DNA of 64,000 nucleotides from NCBI RefSeq assembly GCF_900108515.1, contig NZ_FNWW01000012.1:23372-87371 (forward strand). The letters run 5' to 3'. Every line of letters begins with the position of its first letter. The first letter of the stretch is position 1. The DNA is from Halobacillus karajensis (lineage in GTDB: Bacteria > Bacillota > Bacilli > Bacillales > Halobacillaceae). The position numbers and the translations under genes were made by a program. Below are positions 8,485-16,994 of the stretch, piece after piece. Under the pieces are notes generated by a model. That model ran no database searches and was not told the DNA's origin. It saw nothing but the letters and a program-made list of their open reading frames with translations.

Positions 8485-8979
8485 ATGGATGTAAAGACAC
8501 TTTTGTTAGAACAATGGGCAAGCTGCTTAGATGAACAAGACTGGTTTCCACCGCTTGAAATAGTCCTAGAGGATATCACTTTTGAACAGGCCATTTGGAA
8601 ACCAGCTGATGGGACAATGAATTCCATTTGGGAATTAGTTTGTCATTTACTTTTCTATGAAAAGAGATTTCTAATGCGATTTCTTGGTGAAACAGCGAAT
8701 GAACCACAGGCAGAAAATAATGAATCTACATTTCGATTACCAACTATGACGTTAGAAAATTGGAAGGAAACAAAACAAGAATACTTTGATGTTCATCGTG
8801 AACTTGAAAAAATACTAGCAAAATCAGAACATGAGGATTTGTATAGACAGGTCCCAGGAGAAGATAATTCATTAGTGCTTGAACTGAAAAGTTTAGCAAT
8901 GCACGACGCATATCATATTGGGCAAATTGTATTCCTTAGTAAAATGCAAGGAGCTTGGCCAGAGAAACGCAGCTTTTAA
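8485..8979 (+). CDS. DinB/YfiT-like metal-dependent family protein
   Basis: A 164-residue four-helix protein of the DinB superfamily. The likely metal ligands are visible: His in ELVCHLLFYEKRF (about residue 53) and HDAYHIGQI near 138-142. The N-terminus QWASCLDEQDWFPPLEIVLEDI and the phrase WKPADGTMNSIWELV are typical. Members include thiol-dependent S-transferases and many proteins of unknown role. The start ATG follows GGAGGGG by 6 bases. It is a single gene with no partner to suggest a substrate. Confidence 0.8.
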   Translation: MDVKTLLLEQWASCLDEQDWFPPLEIVLEDITFEQAIWKPADGTMNSIWELVCHLLFYEKRFLMRFLGETANEPQAENNESTFRLPTMTLENWKETKQEYFDVHRELEKILAKSEHEDLYRQVPGEDNSLVLELKSLAMHDAYHIGQIVFLSKMQGAWPEKRSF

Positions 8980-9174
8980 ATAAGATTCATTAGCTTTACA
9001 GTTATTCTTTTATTGGGAGCGAGAGTTGGACAATGACTATCGCTTATTGTGTAGCTAATATTCAAAGAGTACAAAGTGGCTTTCCAAAAACCAACTGGCT
9101 GAAATTGTTATTCAAACGGATAATTAAACTACTTGCTAAATAAAAAGCATTTCTTCTTTAACTAAAGGGTGCGT

Positions 9175-9205
9175 TATATCTCGAAATCGAGTCTTAGTCT
9201 GCCTT
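9175..9205 (+). repeat. Possible degenerate end of the hairpin repeat family
   Basis: ATCTCGAAATCGAGTCTTAG resembles the left-end motif of the repeat family (consensus TGAAATCAAGTCTTCAAG) with several differences. No hairpin or right half is seen nearby. Confidence 0.25.
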
Positions 9206-9236
9206 TCTAAATGATTGGAGGAGGCAGTGAACAGAC

Positions 9237-9524
9237 ACGGTTGGAGGCCAGATTGATTTACGGCCGACCATCATGAACCTTTTAGGTGTGGAAGATGATA
9301 ATCTTTAATTCGGACAGGATTTGTTTAGTGAAGACCGACACGAAATGATGATCACCCAGATGGGAACTTTGCCAACGAGGTGTAAATGGAAGCTGTTATG
9401 AAGAGAATCAGGTGAAAAAGTAGAAGTCGGTGCTTGTGCCCCTGGATTTAAGAAAGAAGAGCTAGCCTTATCTGATTCAGTCTTTTATGGTGACCTGTTC
9501 GTTCCCTTGATGAAACGAAGTTGA
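9237..9524 (+). pseudogene. C-terminal remnant of an LtaS-type polyglycerolphosphate synthase gene
   Basis: In one frame the sequence reads TVGGQIDLRPTIMNLLGVED, DNL, stop, then FGQDLFSEDRHEMM. After further damage a second piece reads ESGEKVEV, then KKEELALSDSVFYGDL. These match the C-terminal end of the extracellular sulfatase-like domain of LtaS/YfnI/YqgS enzymes, which polymerise lipoteichoic acid glycerol phosphate. In-frame stops and the absence of the membrane part and catalytic Thr region show a dead fragment. A strong terminator just after it is probably that of the lost gene. Confidence 0.8.
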
Positions 9525-9576
9525 TAGAGAAAAAGCGATGGATCTCTGGTAACGTAAAGGATAAAGAAATTTCACT

Positions 9577-9622
9577 AAAAGTTTGCGGAGAAAGCTACGT
9601 TTCTACGCAAACTTTATTTTTT
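9577..9622 (+). terminator. Intrinsic terminator behind the LtaS remnant
   Basis: GTTTGCG and CGCAAAC form the lower stem and AGAAA/TTTCT the upper, followed by TTTATTTTTT. It outlived the gene it served. Confidence 0.8.
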
Positions 9623-9791
9623 GGTTAAATGGATGGATGGAGGATCAGGCAAGGTAGATTGGATAGATTAAACGTTTAATTGATTAACGTAGTACAAAAG
9701 CACTCCCTTTAAACAGTCAGATCGGTTTATACAATTTCTGTTACTTATGGTATAAACTAGTCATTATATCTTATAGACTAGGGGGTACATA

Positions 9792-12194
9792 ATGAAAAAA
9801 ACATTAATGACTGGTATGGCAGCCATTACGATGCTTTCTTCACCTATAACGGTCGCAGCAGAGTCACCTAAATGGCACAATGTCAACGTGAATGAAACAA
9901 CGCAGGAGGAAGATGAAAGTCTTTTTAACAGTGAAAACTATGATTTTTTGAAGTACTCGAAGGTGGAAGACAAACTACGGGAAATTGCTAAACATAGTAA
10001 ACGGATCACAATGGAAAGTTCGGCAAAATCTTCTGGCGGACATGATCTTTATACGGTAACCATTTCCGATCCAACCGTCAAAGGGAAATATGGGTACCAG
10101 AAATCGTTACGAAAGAAGATGTTCAAGAACCCTGAAAAAGCTCAGACATTTATTGAAAACCACCCTGACTTTAAAGTGCCGGTGATGATTAATGCGTCTA
10201 TTCATGGCACAGAGTTTGTGGGTTCAGATGCTGCGCTACAATTGATTGAGCGTTTTGCGACAGCCAATGATCAGGAAACGAAGGAGCTACTTGAAAATCA
10301 TATTCTTATTTTTAATGTGGTCGCTAATCCGGACGGTCGGATTGATGCAACACGTTTTAACAGCAATGGTATTGACTTGAATCGAGATTTTATTACACAG
10401 TCTCAAGCAGAAACCAAACATACAGTTGAGTTGATCAAAGAGTGGAACCCCATGGTCTTTCTTGATTTGCATGGCTATGTGAAAAGCTATGGCGGACCGG
10501 ATCATCCAGGTTTAATCGAGCCGTGTACACCACCGCACAATCCGAACTATGAGTATGATCTATTCTCGAAGTGGGCGCTTGATCAGGCTGAAGCTATGGA
10601 AGGAAGCATTGTAGAAAACCGTGCAGATTATGAAAATACAAATACAGATGTTTCGGGGGTCGACTATCAATCGATGACAGGTACATATATTCCGCAGCGT
10701 GATGATCAAGCAGGCTGGGATGATTATCCGCCGATTTTTACACCGATGTATGCGATGTACCACGGGGCTTATGGATATACGCTTGAAGCACCTACTAATG
10801 ATTGGGATGGCGTCCAATGGCATTATGATGCGGTTATGGGAGCACTTGAATTTTCCAATGATAACAAAGAACAAATGATCAAAGACCAAATCGAGGTTTT
10901 CAAACGAGGCATCCAATTTGATCACCCATACCATACGGAAGGGTTCTTCCCGCAAGCGTATATTTTATCAGGAGATGAAACAGACTCAACGGCAACCGAA
11001 AAAGCAGTTGAGCATCTGATGTTCAATGATATTGATGTCTCTGAGTCGAAGAAAGCATTCGAATATGACGGTGTCTCGTACCCGGCGGGAACGTATATCG
11101 TAGACATGAGCCAGGCGAAAGCTGGACTTGCGAACACGATGCTGTGGGATGGAGAAGATATTACCGATCTCACACCATCTATGTATGATATCTCTGCCTG
11201 GAATTTACCGGAATTGTGGGGCTTTGAAGCGGTAGAGGTTAAAGCGGACAGCTCCTTTAATGTAAAGACTAGCGATGTGAAGAAAGTAAAAGCCGATGGG
11301 GAGTTAACCGGAAACGGTCCATATGTGATTCCTAACTCTTCTGTAAAAGCTATTAATCTTGTTAATACTTTGGTGAAGAACGGGTTTAGAGTGACCATGG
11401 ATGGTAAGCAATTCTATGTGGATGCAAACAAGTCGCCTGAATTGAGAAAACTTGTGGAGGCGTCTGGCATTACCGTCAAATCGATCGAGGCTGTTGATGG
11501 TGAACCATTAACTTCTCAGAAAGTAACGATTCTAAAAGACGGCGGTATGAACAAAGGTCAATCTCACGCAGGCGCACTTATAGCTTTGGAACGATTAGGG
11601 TTTGAAGTACAAGAAATCACACCAAGAGAGCTGGCAGAACAAGGGTTAGGAGATACAGAGGTCTTTTTCTACAGTGGCACGTCAAACTTGATTTCGTATA
11701 ACAATTCGCCTCCGAACGCTGAATTCGGACTCGGAAATGAGGCACAGTATAATGCCTTTAAAGAAAACATCCACTCCTTTGTTGAAGATGGGGGGAAATA
11801 TATTGCTGTTGGAGCTGGCGCTTCCGATGCCGCGAAGCAACTGGGGCTAACGGATGTCACCGTTCATAAAGGTGGTTATAATAGTAATGGAATCGTCCGA
11901 GTGAATTACGATTCTGTTTCCCTCACTTCTGGTTATGGAGAAACCGATTATGGTTTCGTTTATCACCCTGTTTGGTATACGGATGTGGAAGGAACAGATG
12001 TCCATGCCACTTATAAAGACAGCAGGAATTTCTTCATGGCGGGACACTGGGAAGACCGCGCTGATGCCCAAGGGCAGCCGGTCATCATTAAAGAACAGGA
12101 CCAGGACGTAACGCTTATTGGACTTGAAGCAGGATTCCGTGATCACACGGATTACTTATTCCGGCTCTTCTCCAACGCCATTTACAACAAATAA
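9792..12194 (+). CDS. Secreted M14-family zinc carboxypeptidase, 800 residues
   Basis: The signal peptide is residues 1 to about 24 (hydrophobic core, AAES cut region). The M14 catalytic domain spans about 50-370. Zinc ligands are His138 and Glu141 (NASIHGTEF) and His227 (FLDLHGY). Substrate-binding NPDGRID and DLNRDF (Arg198) and the general-base region GYTLEAP (Glu332) are all present, so it should be active. The C-terminal ~430 residues contain a region resembling a class I glutamine amidotransferase-like fold (VFFYSGTSNLISYN, GKYIAVGAGASDAAKQLG), a common companion of large bacterial M14 enzymes. Products of this type trim peptides or peptidoglycan outside the cell; the substrate is unknown. 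It is monocistronic, with its own terminator. Confidence 0.88.
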   Translation: MKKTLMTGMAAITMLSSPITVAAESPKWHNVNVNETTQEEDESLFNSENYDFLKYSKVEDKLREIAKHSKRITMESSAKSSGGHDLYTVTISDPTVKGKYGYQKSLRKKMFKNPEKAQTFIENHPDFKVPVMINASIHGTEFVGSDAALQLIERFATANDQETKELLENHILIFNVVANPDGRIDATRFNSNGIDLNRDFITQSQAETKHTVELIKEWNPMVFLDLHGYVKSYGGPDHPGLIEPCTPPHNPNYEYDLFSKWALDQAEAMEGSIVENRADYENTNTDVSGVDYQSMTGTYIPQRDDQAGWDDYPPIFTPMYAMYHGAYGYTLEAPTNDWDGVQWHYDAVMGALEFSNDNKEQMIKDQIEVFKRGIQFDHPYHTEGFFPQAYILSGDETDSTATEKAVEHLMFNDIDVSESKKAFEYDGVSYPAGTYIVDMSQAKAGLANTMLWDGEDITDLTPSMYDISAWNLPELWGFEAVEVKADSSFNVKTSDVKKVKADGELTGNGPYVIPNSSVKAINLVNTLVKNGFRVTMDGKQFYVDANKSPELRKLVEASGITVKSIEAVDGEPLTSQKVTILKDGGMNKGQSHAGALIALERLGFEVQEITPRELAEQGLGDTEVFFYSGTSNLISYNNSPPNAEFGLGNEAQYNAFKENIHSFVEDGGKYIAVGAGASDAAKQLGLTDVTVHKGGYNSNGIVRVNYDSVSLTSGYGETDYGFVYHPVWYTDVEGTDVHATYKDSRNFFMAGHWEDRADAQGQPVIIKEQDQDVTLIGLEAGFRDHTDYLFRLFSNAIYNK

Positions 12195-12208
12195 CAATTG
12201 GGTATCTT

Positions 12209-12258
12209 CACCACCTTCAGTCAACCAGGTTCTGGATGACTGGAGGTGGTGTTTTTTG
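12209..12258 (+). terminator. Intrinsic terminator after the M14 gene
   Basis: ACCACCT-CAGTC and GACTG-AGGTGGT pair over a 14-base loop and are followed by GTTTTTT. Confidence 0.85.
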
Positions 12259-12553
12259 TGAAAAAAAGTGGGGTAAAAGTGATTTAGAGGTTGACGAGAT
12301 TTCCTTAGTGTAAATTTGAAATAAAAGTCGCGGCGTTTATAAAAAAGTTTAATTAAAAATCCTGTGTGTTGATAGGCAGGATTTTTTCTTGTTCCATAAA
12401 CGGGCTAATTGAAATAAAAGAGGTTGCTTAAAAGCCACTTTTATATACAGCTATCAGGCGCACTTGAGCGTGAGTAAACGTTGATTTATCAACGATAACA
12501 AGGATACCTCTATTATCGCTTTGTTCTAACAGAGAATTACCAAGGAAAAGAGA
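12259..12553. other. Non-coding stretch with an orphan terminator-like hairpin
   Basis: AAATCCTG (12357-12364) and CAGGATTT (12377-12384) followed by T form a terminator-like hairpin with no intact gene in front. Nothing else was recognised here; part may be the decayed front of the GNAT remnant that follows. Confidence 0.4.
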
Positions 12554-12691
12554 GCAAAGAAAGTACTTTTACCCACGTTTGAATTTCAAGCCCGTTCCTT
12601 TTATAAAATCGTGGTGTATGAAGTTGGAGGTAAAATTAAAAATTATCCTCCTGCCAGCAGTTATTATACTATGGTAAAGACACTTATTTAA
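12554..12691 (+). pseudogene. C-terminal remnant of a second GNAT acetyltransferase gene
   Basis: The open stretch ending at TAA 12689 reads AKKVLLPTFEFQARSFYKIV, then VYEVGGKIKNYPP, then SYYTMVKTLI. This is the classical GNAT tail (LETFxFQAxxFYxKxGYxVxGxIxxYPPGHxYYxMxKxL). No start codon or acetyl-CoA loop precedes it, so only the C-terminal third survives. Confidence 0.75.
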
Positions 12692-12818
12692 CAGAATTTC
12701 TTGATGAATATCTTGGTTTCGGTGGATATTAGTTTCCGAAGAGTTGTGTTCTTTCTGACTAAGGGTTTATATAATTTTGCCGATTGGAATAAACTATCTT
12801 CATAAAGGAGTTGGTAGT

Positions 12819-13082
12819 ATGGATATTAATGGCAAAATCGTTCGTGGAGAGTTTGATCGTATCAATGACGAATTTGTTTTAAATCAAGTGAAGCACTTTA
12901 CGACTCAATCCACCCTTAATAAAGAGCAATTGGATACAATTTATGATTATTTGAATAATCATAAAGATGAAGGAGATGGTCAAATCCTTACTTTGAATGA
13001 ACAGATGCTTGTTCGTTTGAGTCAAGAAGAGTCGAGTCAATTTATAGAGGACTTAAAACAGATTCGTGAATGGTACCAATAA
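12819..13082 (+). CDS. Hypothetical acidic protein, 87 residues
   Basis: It starts at ATG 12819 behind AAGGAG; an in-frame upstream ATG-like start at 12777 lacks a ribosome binding site. The product is acidic and helical, with no signal peptide or cysteine (MDINGKIVRGEFDRINDEF at the start, QFIEDLKQIREWYQ at the end). I do not recognise the family. It lies between a GNAT remnant and a hairpin repeat. Confidence 0.6.
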   Translation: MDINGKIVRGEFDRINDEFVLNQVKHFTTQSTLNKEQLDTIYDYLNNHKDEGDGQILTLNEQMLVRLSQEESSQFIEDLKQIREWYQ

Positions 13083-13100
13083 ATTCGATAAAGGATAGGC

Positions 13101-13190
13101 ATCCTAAAATCAAGTCTTCAAGATAAGGGGGCGATTATTCAATAAGAATAGTTGTCTTTTCTTAAGTATTGGGCAGGGTAATTTGAAGGT
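13101..13190 (+). repeat. Hairpin repeat family, copy 3 (most complete)
   Basis: Left end CCTAAAATCAAGTCTTCAAG (13103-13122), then hairpin GGCGATTATTC (13130-13140) / GAATAGTTGTC (13146-13156) with an AATAA loop, which is fully paired if three G-U pairs are allowed. Then TTTTCTTAAGTATTGGGCAG and a degenerate right end (ATTTGAAGGTGAGAT). It lies just after an ordinary gene. Confidence 0.65.
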
Positions 13191-13235
13191 GAGATAATAG
13201 AGTCTTTTTGAATCATTAATAACCTCTTTTGGCAA

Positions 13236-13282
13236 AATAATTTAAAGAAGCTTCAGCCGTGCTGAAGCTTCTTTAAATTATT
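13236..13282. terminator. Perfect 22-bp inverted repeat, bidirectional terminator
   Basis: Arms 13236-13257 and 13261-13282 are exact reverse complements (core AAGAAGCTTCAGC) with a 3-base loop, flanked by A-rich and T-rich sequence. The minus-strand frame of the broken secreted-protein gene ends inside it at 13278. Confidence 0.85.
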
Positions 13283-13912
13283 TTTTAAATTTCTCTGGAA
13301 ATTGTTTTACAATTCCCTCCGAGATTACATCGACATTAAATTATATGGGTGACCCCTTCATCAATCGCAACGATTCTTGCATCCCAATCTTTTTCTAAGC
13401 TTGCTGTTAAGTCATCTGTTACCAATTCTAAATGCTTATCCAACAACTTTTTTAATTCCTCATTTTTTAAATTAGGGTTGGCCCTACTAAGGAACGCTAC
13501 TATATCATCAGTTACATTCTTGGTTTAGCTGATGAACCATATCTTCCTTACCATTTTTAGCGGCATCTACAATCTTGCCAGCCATACCAATATGCTCCTT
13601 AAGCAAATCTGCAAGTTTACTTCCTGCGTCCTCTCCGTATATCGACTTCACAGTATTACCGATATCTTCCTGATTTTTCAGAAGCCTTGATAGCACTTGC
13701 TTGTGATCCTCCGCACCTGCTGTTGTTGCACTTGTATTATAATTACTTGTCCATAATACATGATCAAACCAAAGTCTCCTGAATTCATTTTCGAATTTCA
13801 CCTCTGATTGACTAATACTTTGTTCCTCTGTGTTCCCATTTGCACTAATTGGACCAGGTAGCATGGTTAGCAGAAATAACAAAGGTAACATCATAAACCC
13901 TAATTTCTTCAT
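13278..13912 (-). pseudogene. Frameshifted gene for a secreted protein of unknown function
   Basis: It starts at ATG 13912 behind GAAGGAG. The intact front codes for a signal peptide (MKKLGFMMLPLLFLLTMLPG) and LWFDHVLWTSNYNTSATTAG. After HQLNQECN the frame stops at 13508, but translation resumes in shifted frames: VTDDIVAFLSRANPNLKN, ELKKLLDKHLELVTDDLTAS, DWDARIVAIDEGVTHII, then VDVISEGIVKQFPEKFKK to a stop at 13278. Two shifts (near 13515 and 13345) therefore split one protein of about 205 residues. The 134-residue front might still be made. The family is conserved in bacilli as far as I recall, but its function is unknown to me. Confidence 0.8.
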
Positions 13913-14123
13913 CAAACCTGCTCCTTCCAAATAAAAGCACCTTCATATTATTGCTATAGGGAATTTTTTCATTCCTCAAGATTTGAAGGCCACACTTGCG
14001 TTTGGGAACATCCTTTAAAAACAACGTTCCTTTTTGTTATGAGATAACATCAAGCTTTCCTTACAGTATAAAAATTGCGGTACTAGCAAATATATAAAGA
14101 CAGGATTATAAGGAGTGCTTAGT

Positions 14124-14687
14124 ATGGATCAATCGCAACTTTATATTAAAATTTATGAAACGAAAGAGCGCCTTAGCAAATTGACAGATGAATACTGGAG
14201 TTTATACTCCGGTCTCGAGACATGGTATTTTTGGTTTAATATTGCAAGTGTGCTCATATCTTTTATTATTCTCTATTTAAAAATAGATAAAAATAGGTTA
14301 TTTGAAATCAGTTTTTTTGGTTATACAGCACATATATTATGGTCTAATGTAGACAGCGTTTTATCTCATAACAATTATCTAATCCATCCCCATCCTATTA
14401 GCTCCTTGACCCCGACGGGTATTACAGTTACAGCTGTTTTGTTTCCCGTTACTTTTATGCTGGTATATCAGTATTGTACAAATAAGGAGAAAAACTTTTA
14501 TGTTTACACGATTATTGTATCCCTCATATTTGGATATGGATTCGGCGGTTTATCAAGCTTTTTGGAGTTATTGAAAATGCACAAAGGTATGACCTTAACC
14601 TATCTAGTTTTTATTGATATTGCGGTTGCTTTCCTTTCGCTATGGATGACAAGACTTTTCCTTATGTTCAAAAATAGGCATCACTAA
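14124..14687 (+). CDS. Hypothetical membrane protein, 187 residues
   Basis: It starts at ATG 14124, 9 bases after AAGGAG. About five membrane segments follow a charged N-terminal helix (ETKERLSKLTDEYWSLYSGL): near residues 35-52, 62-75, 93-112, 123-143 and 155-178. There are few charged residues outside the ends and no enzymatic motif. It resembles small multi-pass proteins common in bacilli with no assigned role. Confidence 0.65.
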   Translation: MDQSQLYIKIYETKERLSKLTDEYWSLYSGLETWYFWFNIASVLISFIILYLKIDKNRLFEISFFGYTAHILWSNVDSVLSHNNYLIHPHPISSLTPTGITVTAVLFPVTFMLVYQYCTNKEKNFYVYTIIVSLIFGYGFGGLSSFLELLKMHKGMTLTYLVFIDIAVAFLSLWMTRLFLMFKNRHH

Positions 14688-15114
14688 TTTATAGAGCTGT
14701 TCTCGTAAAAAACGTTCTACATACATGATCCATATAAGGAAATCGAGCATACAAACGATGGATATAGAAGCTATCGTTTGTTTCTGCTTGTTTAGGAGAG
14801 AACAATTTTCAACCGGACGTAGTGGACACTTTCCATTGCTTCTTCATAGAGAAATTATATAACCGAAATTCCAGAGAATAAGTTTTCGCACCCTACTTAT
14901 TATAAGGTCAGCCAGTTATGATTAAACTGGCTGACCTTTTTAAATAGGTTCTATGCTTGAAGTGGCTGGCTAGAGTTATTTTTATAGGAGTATAGTTTTA
15001 TTTTTACAGGTTATCTAGCACCAAACTTCATGTTGACAGCGTTTGCGAAGTAGGATGGATAGAGTCAATCTAGTTCCACCTCCGACTATAGTTTACCTCT
15101 TAATGAAGTTTGAC
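14688..15114. other. Non-coding region with two terminator-like hairpins
   Basis: ACAAACGAT/ATCGTTTGT (14751-14781) may end the preceding gene. AAGGTCAGCCAGTT/AACTGGCTGACCTT (14904-14938) with TTTTT is a strong terminator whose own gene is gone or unrecognisable. The rest shows no coding signal. Confidence 0.5.
14904..14942 (+). terminator. Strong orphan intrinsic terminator
   Basis: A 14-bp perfect stem (AAGGTCAGCCAGTT / AACTGGCTGACCTT), 7-base loop and T run. It insulates the sensor-levan cluster from upstream transcription. Confidence 0.8.
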
Positions 15115-15128
15115 GGTAAGCGCTTAGA
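15115..15128. promoter_or_regulatory. CcpA cre-like site in front of the levan sensor operon
   Basis: GGTAAGCGCTTAGA matches the cre consensus TGTAARCGYTTWCA at its central palindrome GTAAGCGCTTA. A TTGACG (15110-15115) overlaps its edge and could be a -35 box, so CcpA binding would block the promoter. Carbon catabolite repression of sugar-sensing genes is expected in bacilli. Confidence 0.6.
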
Positions 15129-15199
15129 TAGGATAGCTTAGGAATTTGCAGAACAAAATTAGATGGCCTCCATCCCTGAATCAGAAAGGGGAATTTTTA

Positions 15200-16957
15200 A
15201 TGAATAGTATCCAGAGCCGGCTTTTGCTAATGCTGCTTATCTTTATACTTTTCCCCTATTTCCTAGTTGTGCTCCTTATTTATGGCTATACAAAAAACAG
15301 CGTGGAAAAGCATGAGCTTGGAAATAGCCAGGAACAAATAGAAGAAAGCTCCGAAGAATTGAGGCAATATTTTAGTGAGATGCTAGATCTTCCGTTTCTT
15401 TTGTATCGAGACCCTGAATTGTTTCGTATCTTTAATAATGAAGTGGAAAATTCCAATTATCTTGAAAAGAGTATTCAAAATTTTTATCTGATGCGCAAGG
15501 AAATTCGGCAAGTCCGTTTTTATATGGATAAGAATAAAGAATCTTTTACGGTATACAACGCTATGGTAAGTGCTCGGAAATCAAAAAACAATTTCCTAAA
15601 GCAGCCCTATATTAAACAACTGACCGAGTCGAACGTGTCCAACATCATTGAACCGCCGCATCTAATTAAAAATTATAATAATGCAGCCATTGTTCCAAAA
15701 TCCGATCAAACAAAGGTCCTTACCTTTCATCATACAATCACAGATGTATTTACAAACGAATTTCTCGGCGTCATTTCTATGGACGTGGAACTGAGCAAGG
15801 TTGCCCAAATCATAGATGACTTGACCAAGGAAAAGGAAGAGTCTGTCTTTCTGCTTAATGAATATAATCAAGTTATTTATGCTAGTGATTCAAAACGGAT
15901 CGGCCAACCTGCTTCTCCGGAATTAATGAAACAATTAAAGCGGGAGAAAGATAGTAATGGAGACATCCCTCTCTCCAAAACATTATCTGCTCCCCTGGAA
16001 AAATGGAGATTAGTTAAAATCACTCCTAGCGAAGTTCTATTCCATGAGGTGCGGCAAACGGTTTATACATACATTTTAGTTGGATTAGGTGTTGGTGCCT
16101 TAGGTTTGATAATGATGAGTGTGATTGCTTATAAAATCTCAAACCCAATCAAACGGCTTACTAGAAAGGTACGAATGATTGACGGTGGACATACAAATAT
16201 GGCTTTTGATAATAGAAGAGAAGATGAAATCGGTTATTTAGAAAAACATATAAAAGATATGATGGCCCGTATTAATCGTCATATCGACCGGGAATATAAG
16301 CTGGAAATAGAAAATAAAGAAAATCAGTTCAGAGCTCTTAAGTCACAAGTGAACCCTCATTTTTTGTTTAACACCCTTCAGTCGATCGGAGCAGTTGCTT
16401 TAAGATCTGGTGCCCCAAATGTCTATAAATTAGTGACTTCCTTATCAAAAATGATGCGCTACTCTATGCAGGCAAATGAGTGGGTACTGGTTAAGGAGGA
16501 AATAAACTATATAAAAGCTTATCTCTCCCTTCAAATGGAACGATTCTATAATAATATAAATTATTCTATTACTATAAGTTCCAAGGTGCTGGAAATGGAA
16601 ATTCCCAGTATGATTCTACAGCCGCTTGTTGAAAATTTCTTTAAGCACAGTTATGAAGAAGGGTTTACCGATGCCTGCTTGACAATTTCTGGAGAGATGG
16701 AAAAGGGGATTCTCCACTTTATTGTTGAAGATGATGGGGCAAGCCTGACAGAAAATGAGCTTCAATCTTTAAGAGAATACATTTATAAATCTCACCGAAA
16801 AGGAGTGGCCGTGAAGGATCATATTGGATTGAAGAATATTCACGACCGACTGGTGCTGAATTACGGAAGTAAGGCTGGTATAAAAGTGGATAGAGATCAG
16901 GGCCGGGGATTTATCGTGGAGGTTTTCATCCCTATTGAAATGGAGAGCACTGAATAA
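15200..16957 (+). CDS. YesM/LytS-type sensor histidine kinase with large external domain
   Basis: A 585-residue kinase: membrane segment at about 6-28, an extracytoplasmic domain of about 260 residues (Cache-like size), second membrane segment at about 293-315, HAMP (SNPIKRLTRKVRMIDGG), His_kinase region with phospho-acceptor His387 (SQVNPHFLFNTLQS), and HATPase with PLVENFFKHSYEE. The ATG at 15200 follows GAAAGGGG; an upstream in-frame start at 15146 lacks a membrane-compatible N-terminus. The regulator and a solute-binding lipoprotein follow directly. Compared with the first kinase, this one has a much larger external part, so it could sense directly as well as through the lipoprotein. Confidence 0.9.
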   Translation: MNSIQSRLLLMLLIFILFPYFLVVLLIYGYTKNSVEKHELGNSQEQIEESSEELRQYFSEMLDLPFLLYRDPELFRIFNNEVENSNYLEKSIQNFYLMRKEIRQVRFYMDKNKESFTVYNAMVSARKSKNNFLKQPYIKQLTESNVSNIIEPPHLIKNYNNAAIVPKSDQTKVLTFHHTITDVFTNEFLGVISMDVELSKVAQIIDDLTKEKEESVFLLNEYNQVIYASDSKRIGQPASPELMKQLKREKDSNGDIPLSKTLSAPLEKWRLVKITPSEVLFHEVRQTVYTYILVGLGVGALGLIMMSVIAYKISNPIKRLTRKVRMIDGGHTNMAFDNRREDEIGYLEKHIKDMMARINRHIDREYKLEIENKENQFRALKSQVNPHFLFNTLQSIGAVALRSGAPNVYKLVTSLSKMMRYSMQANEWVLVKEEINYIKAYLSLQMERFYNNINYSITISSKVLEMEIPSMILQPLVENFFKHSYEEGFTDACLTISGEMEKGILHFIVEDDGASLTENELQSLREYIYKSHRKGVAVKDHIGLKNIHDRLVLNYGSKAGIKVDRDQGRGFIVEVFIPIEMESTE

Positions 16958-16994
16958 CTCTGTCCAATGTATTTTTTAGAAGGAGGCAAAAGGT

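Noticed and set aside
8259..8534. Open frame of 91 codons overlapping the DinB-like gene
   Set aside because: Its start lies inside the only ribosome-binding-like string, the composition is not protein-like, and it overlaps the real DinB-like gene in another frame.
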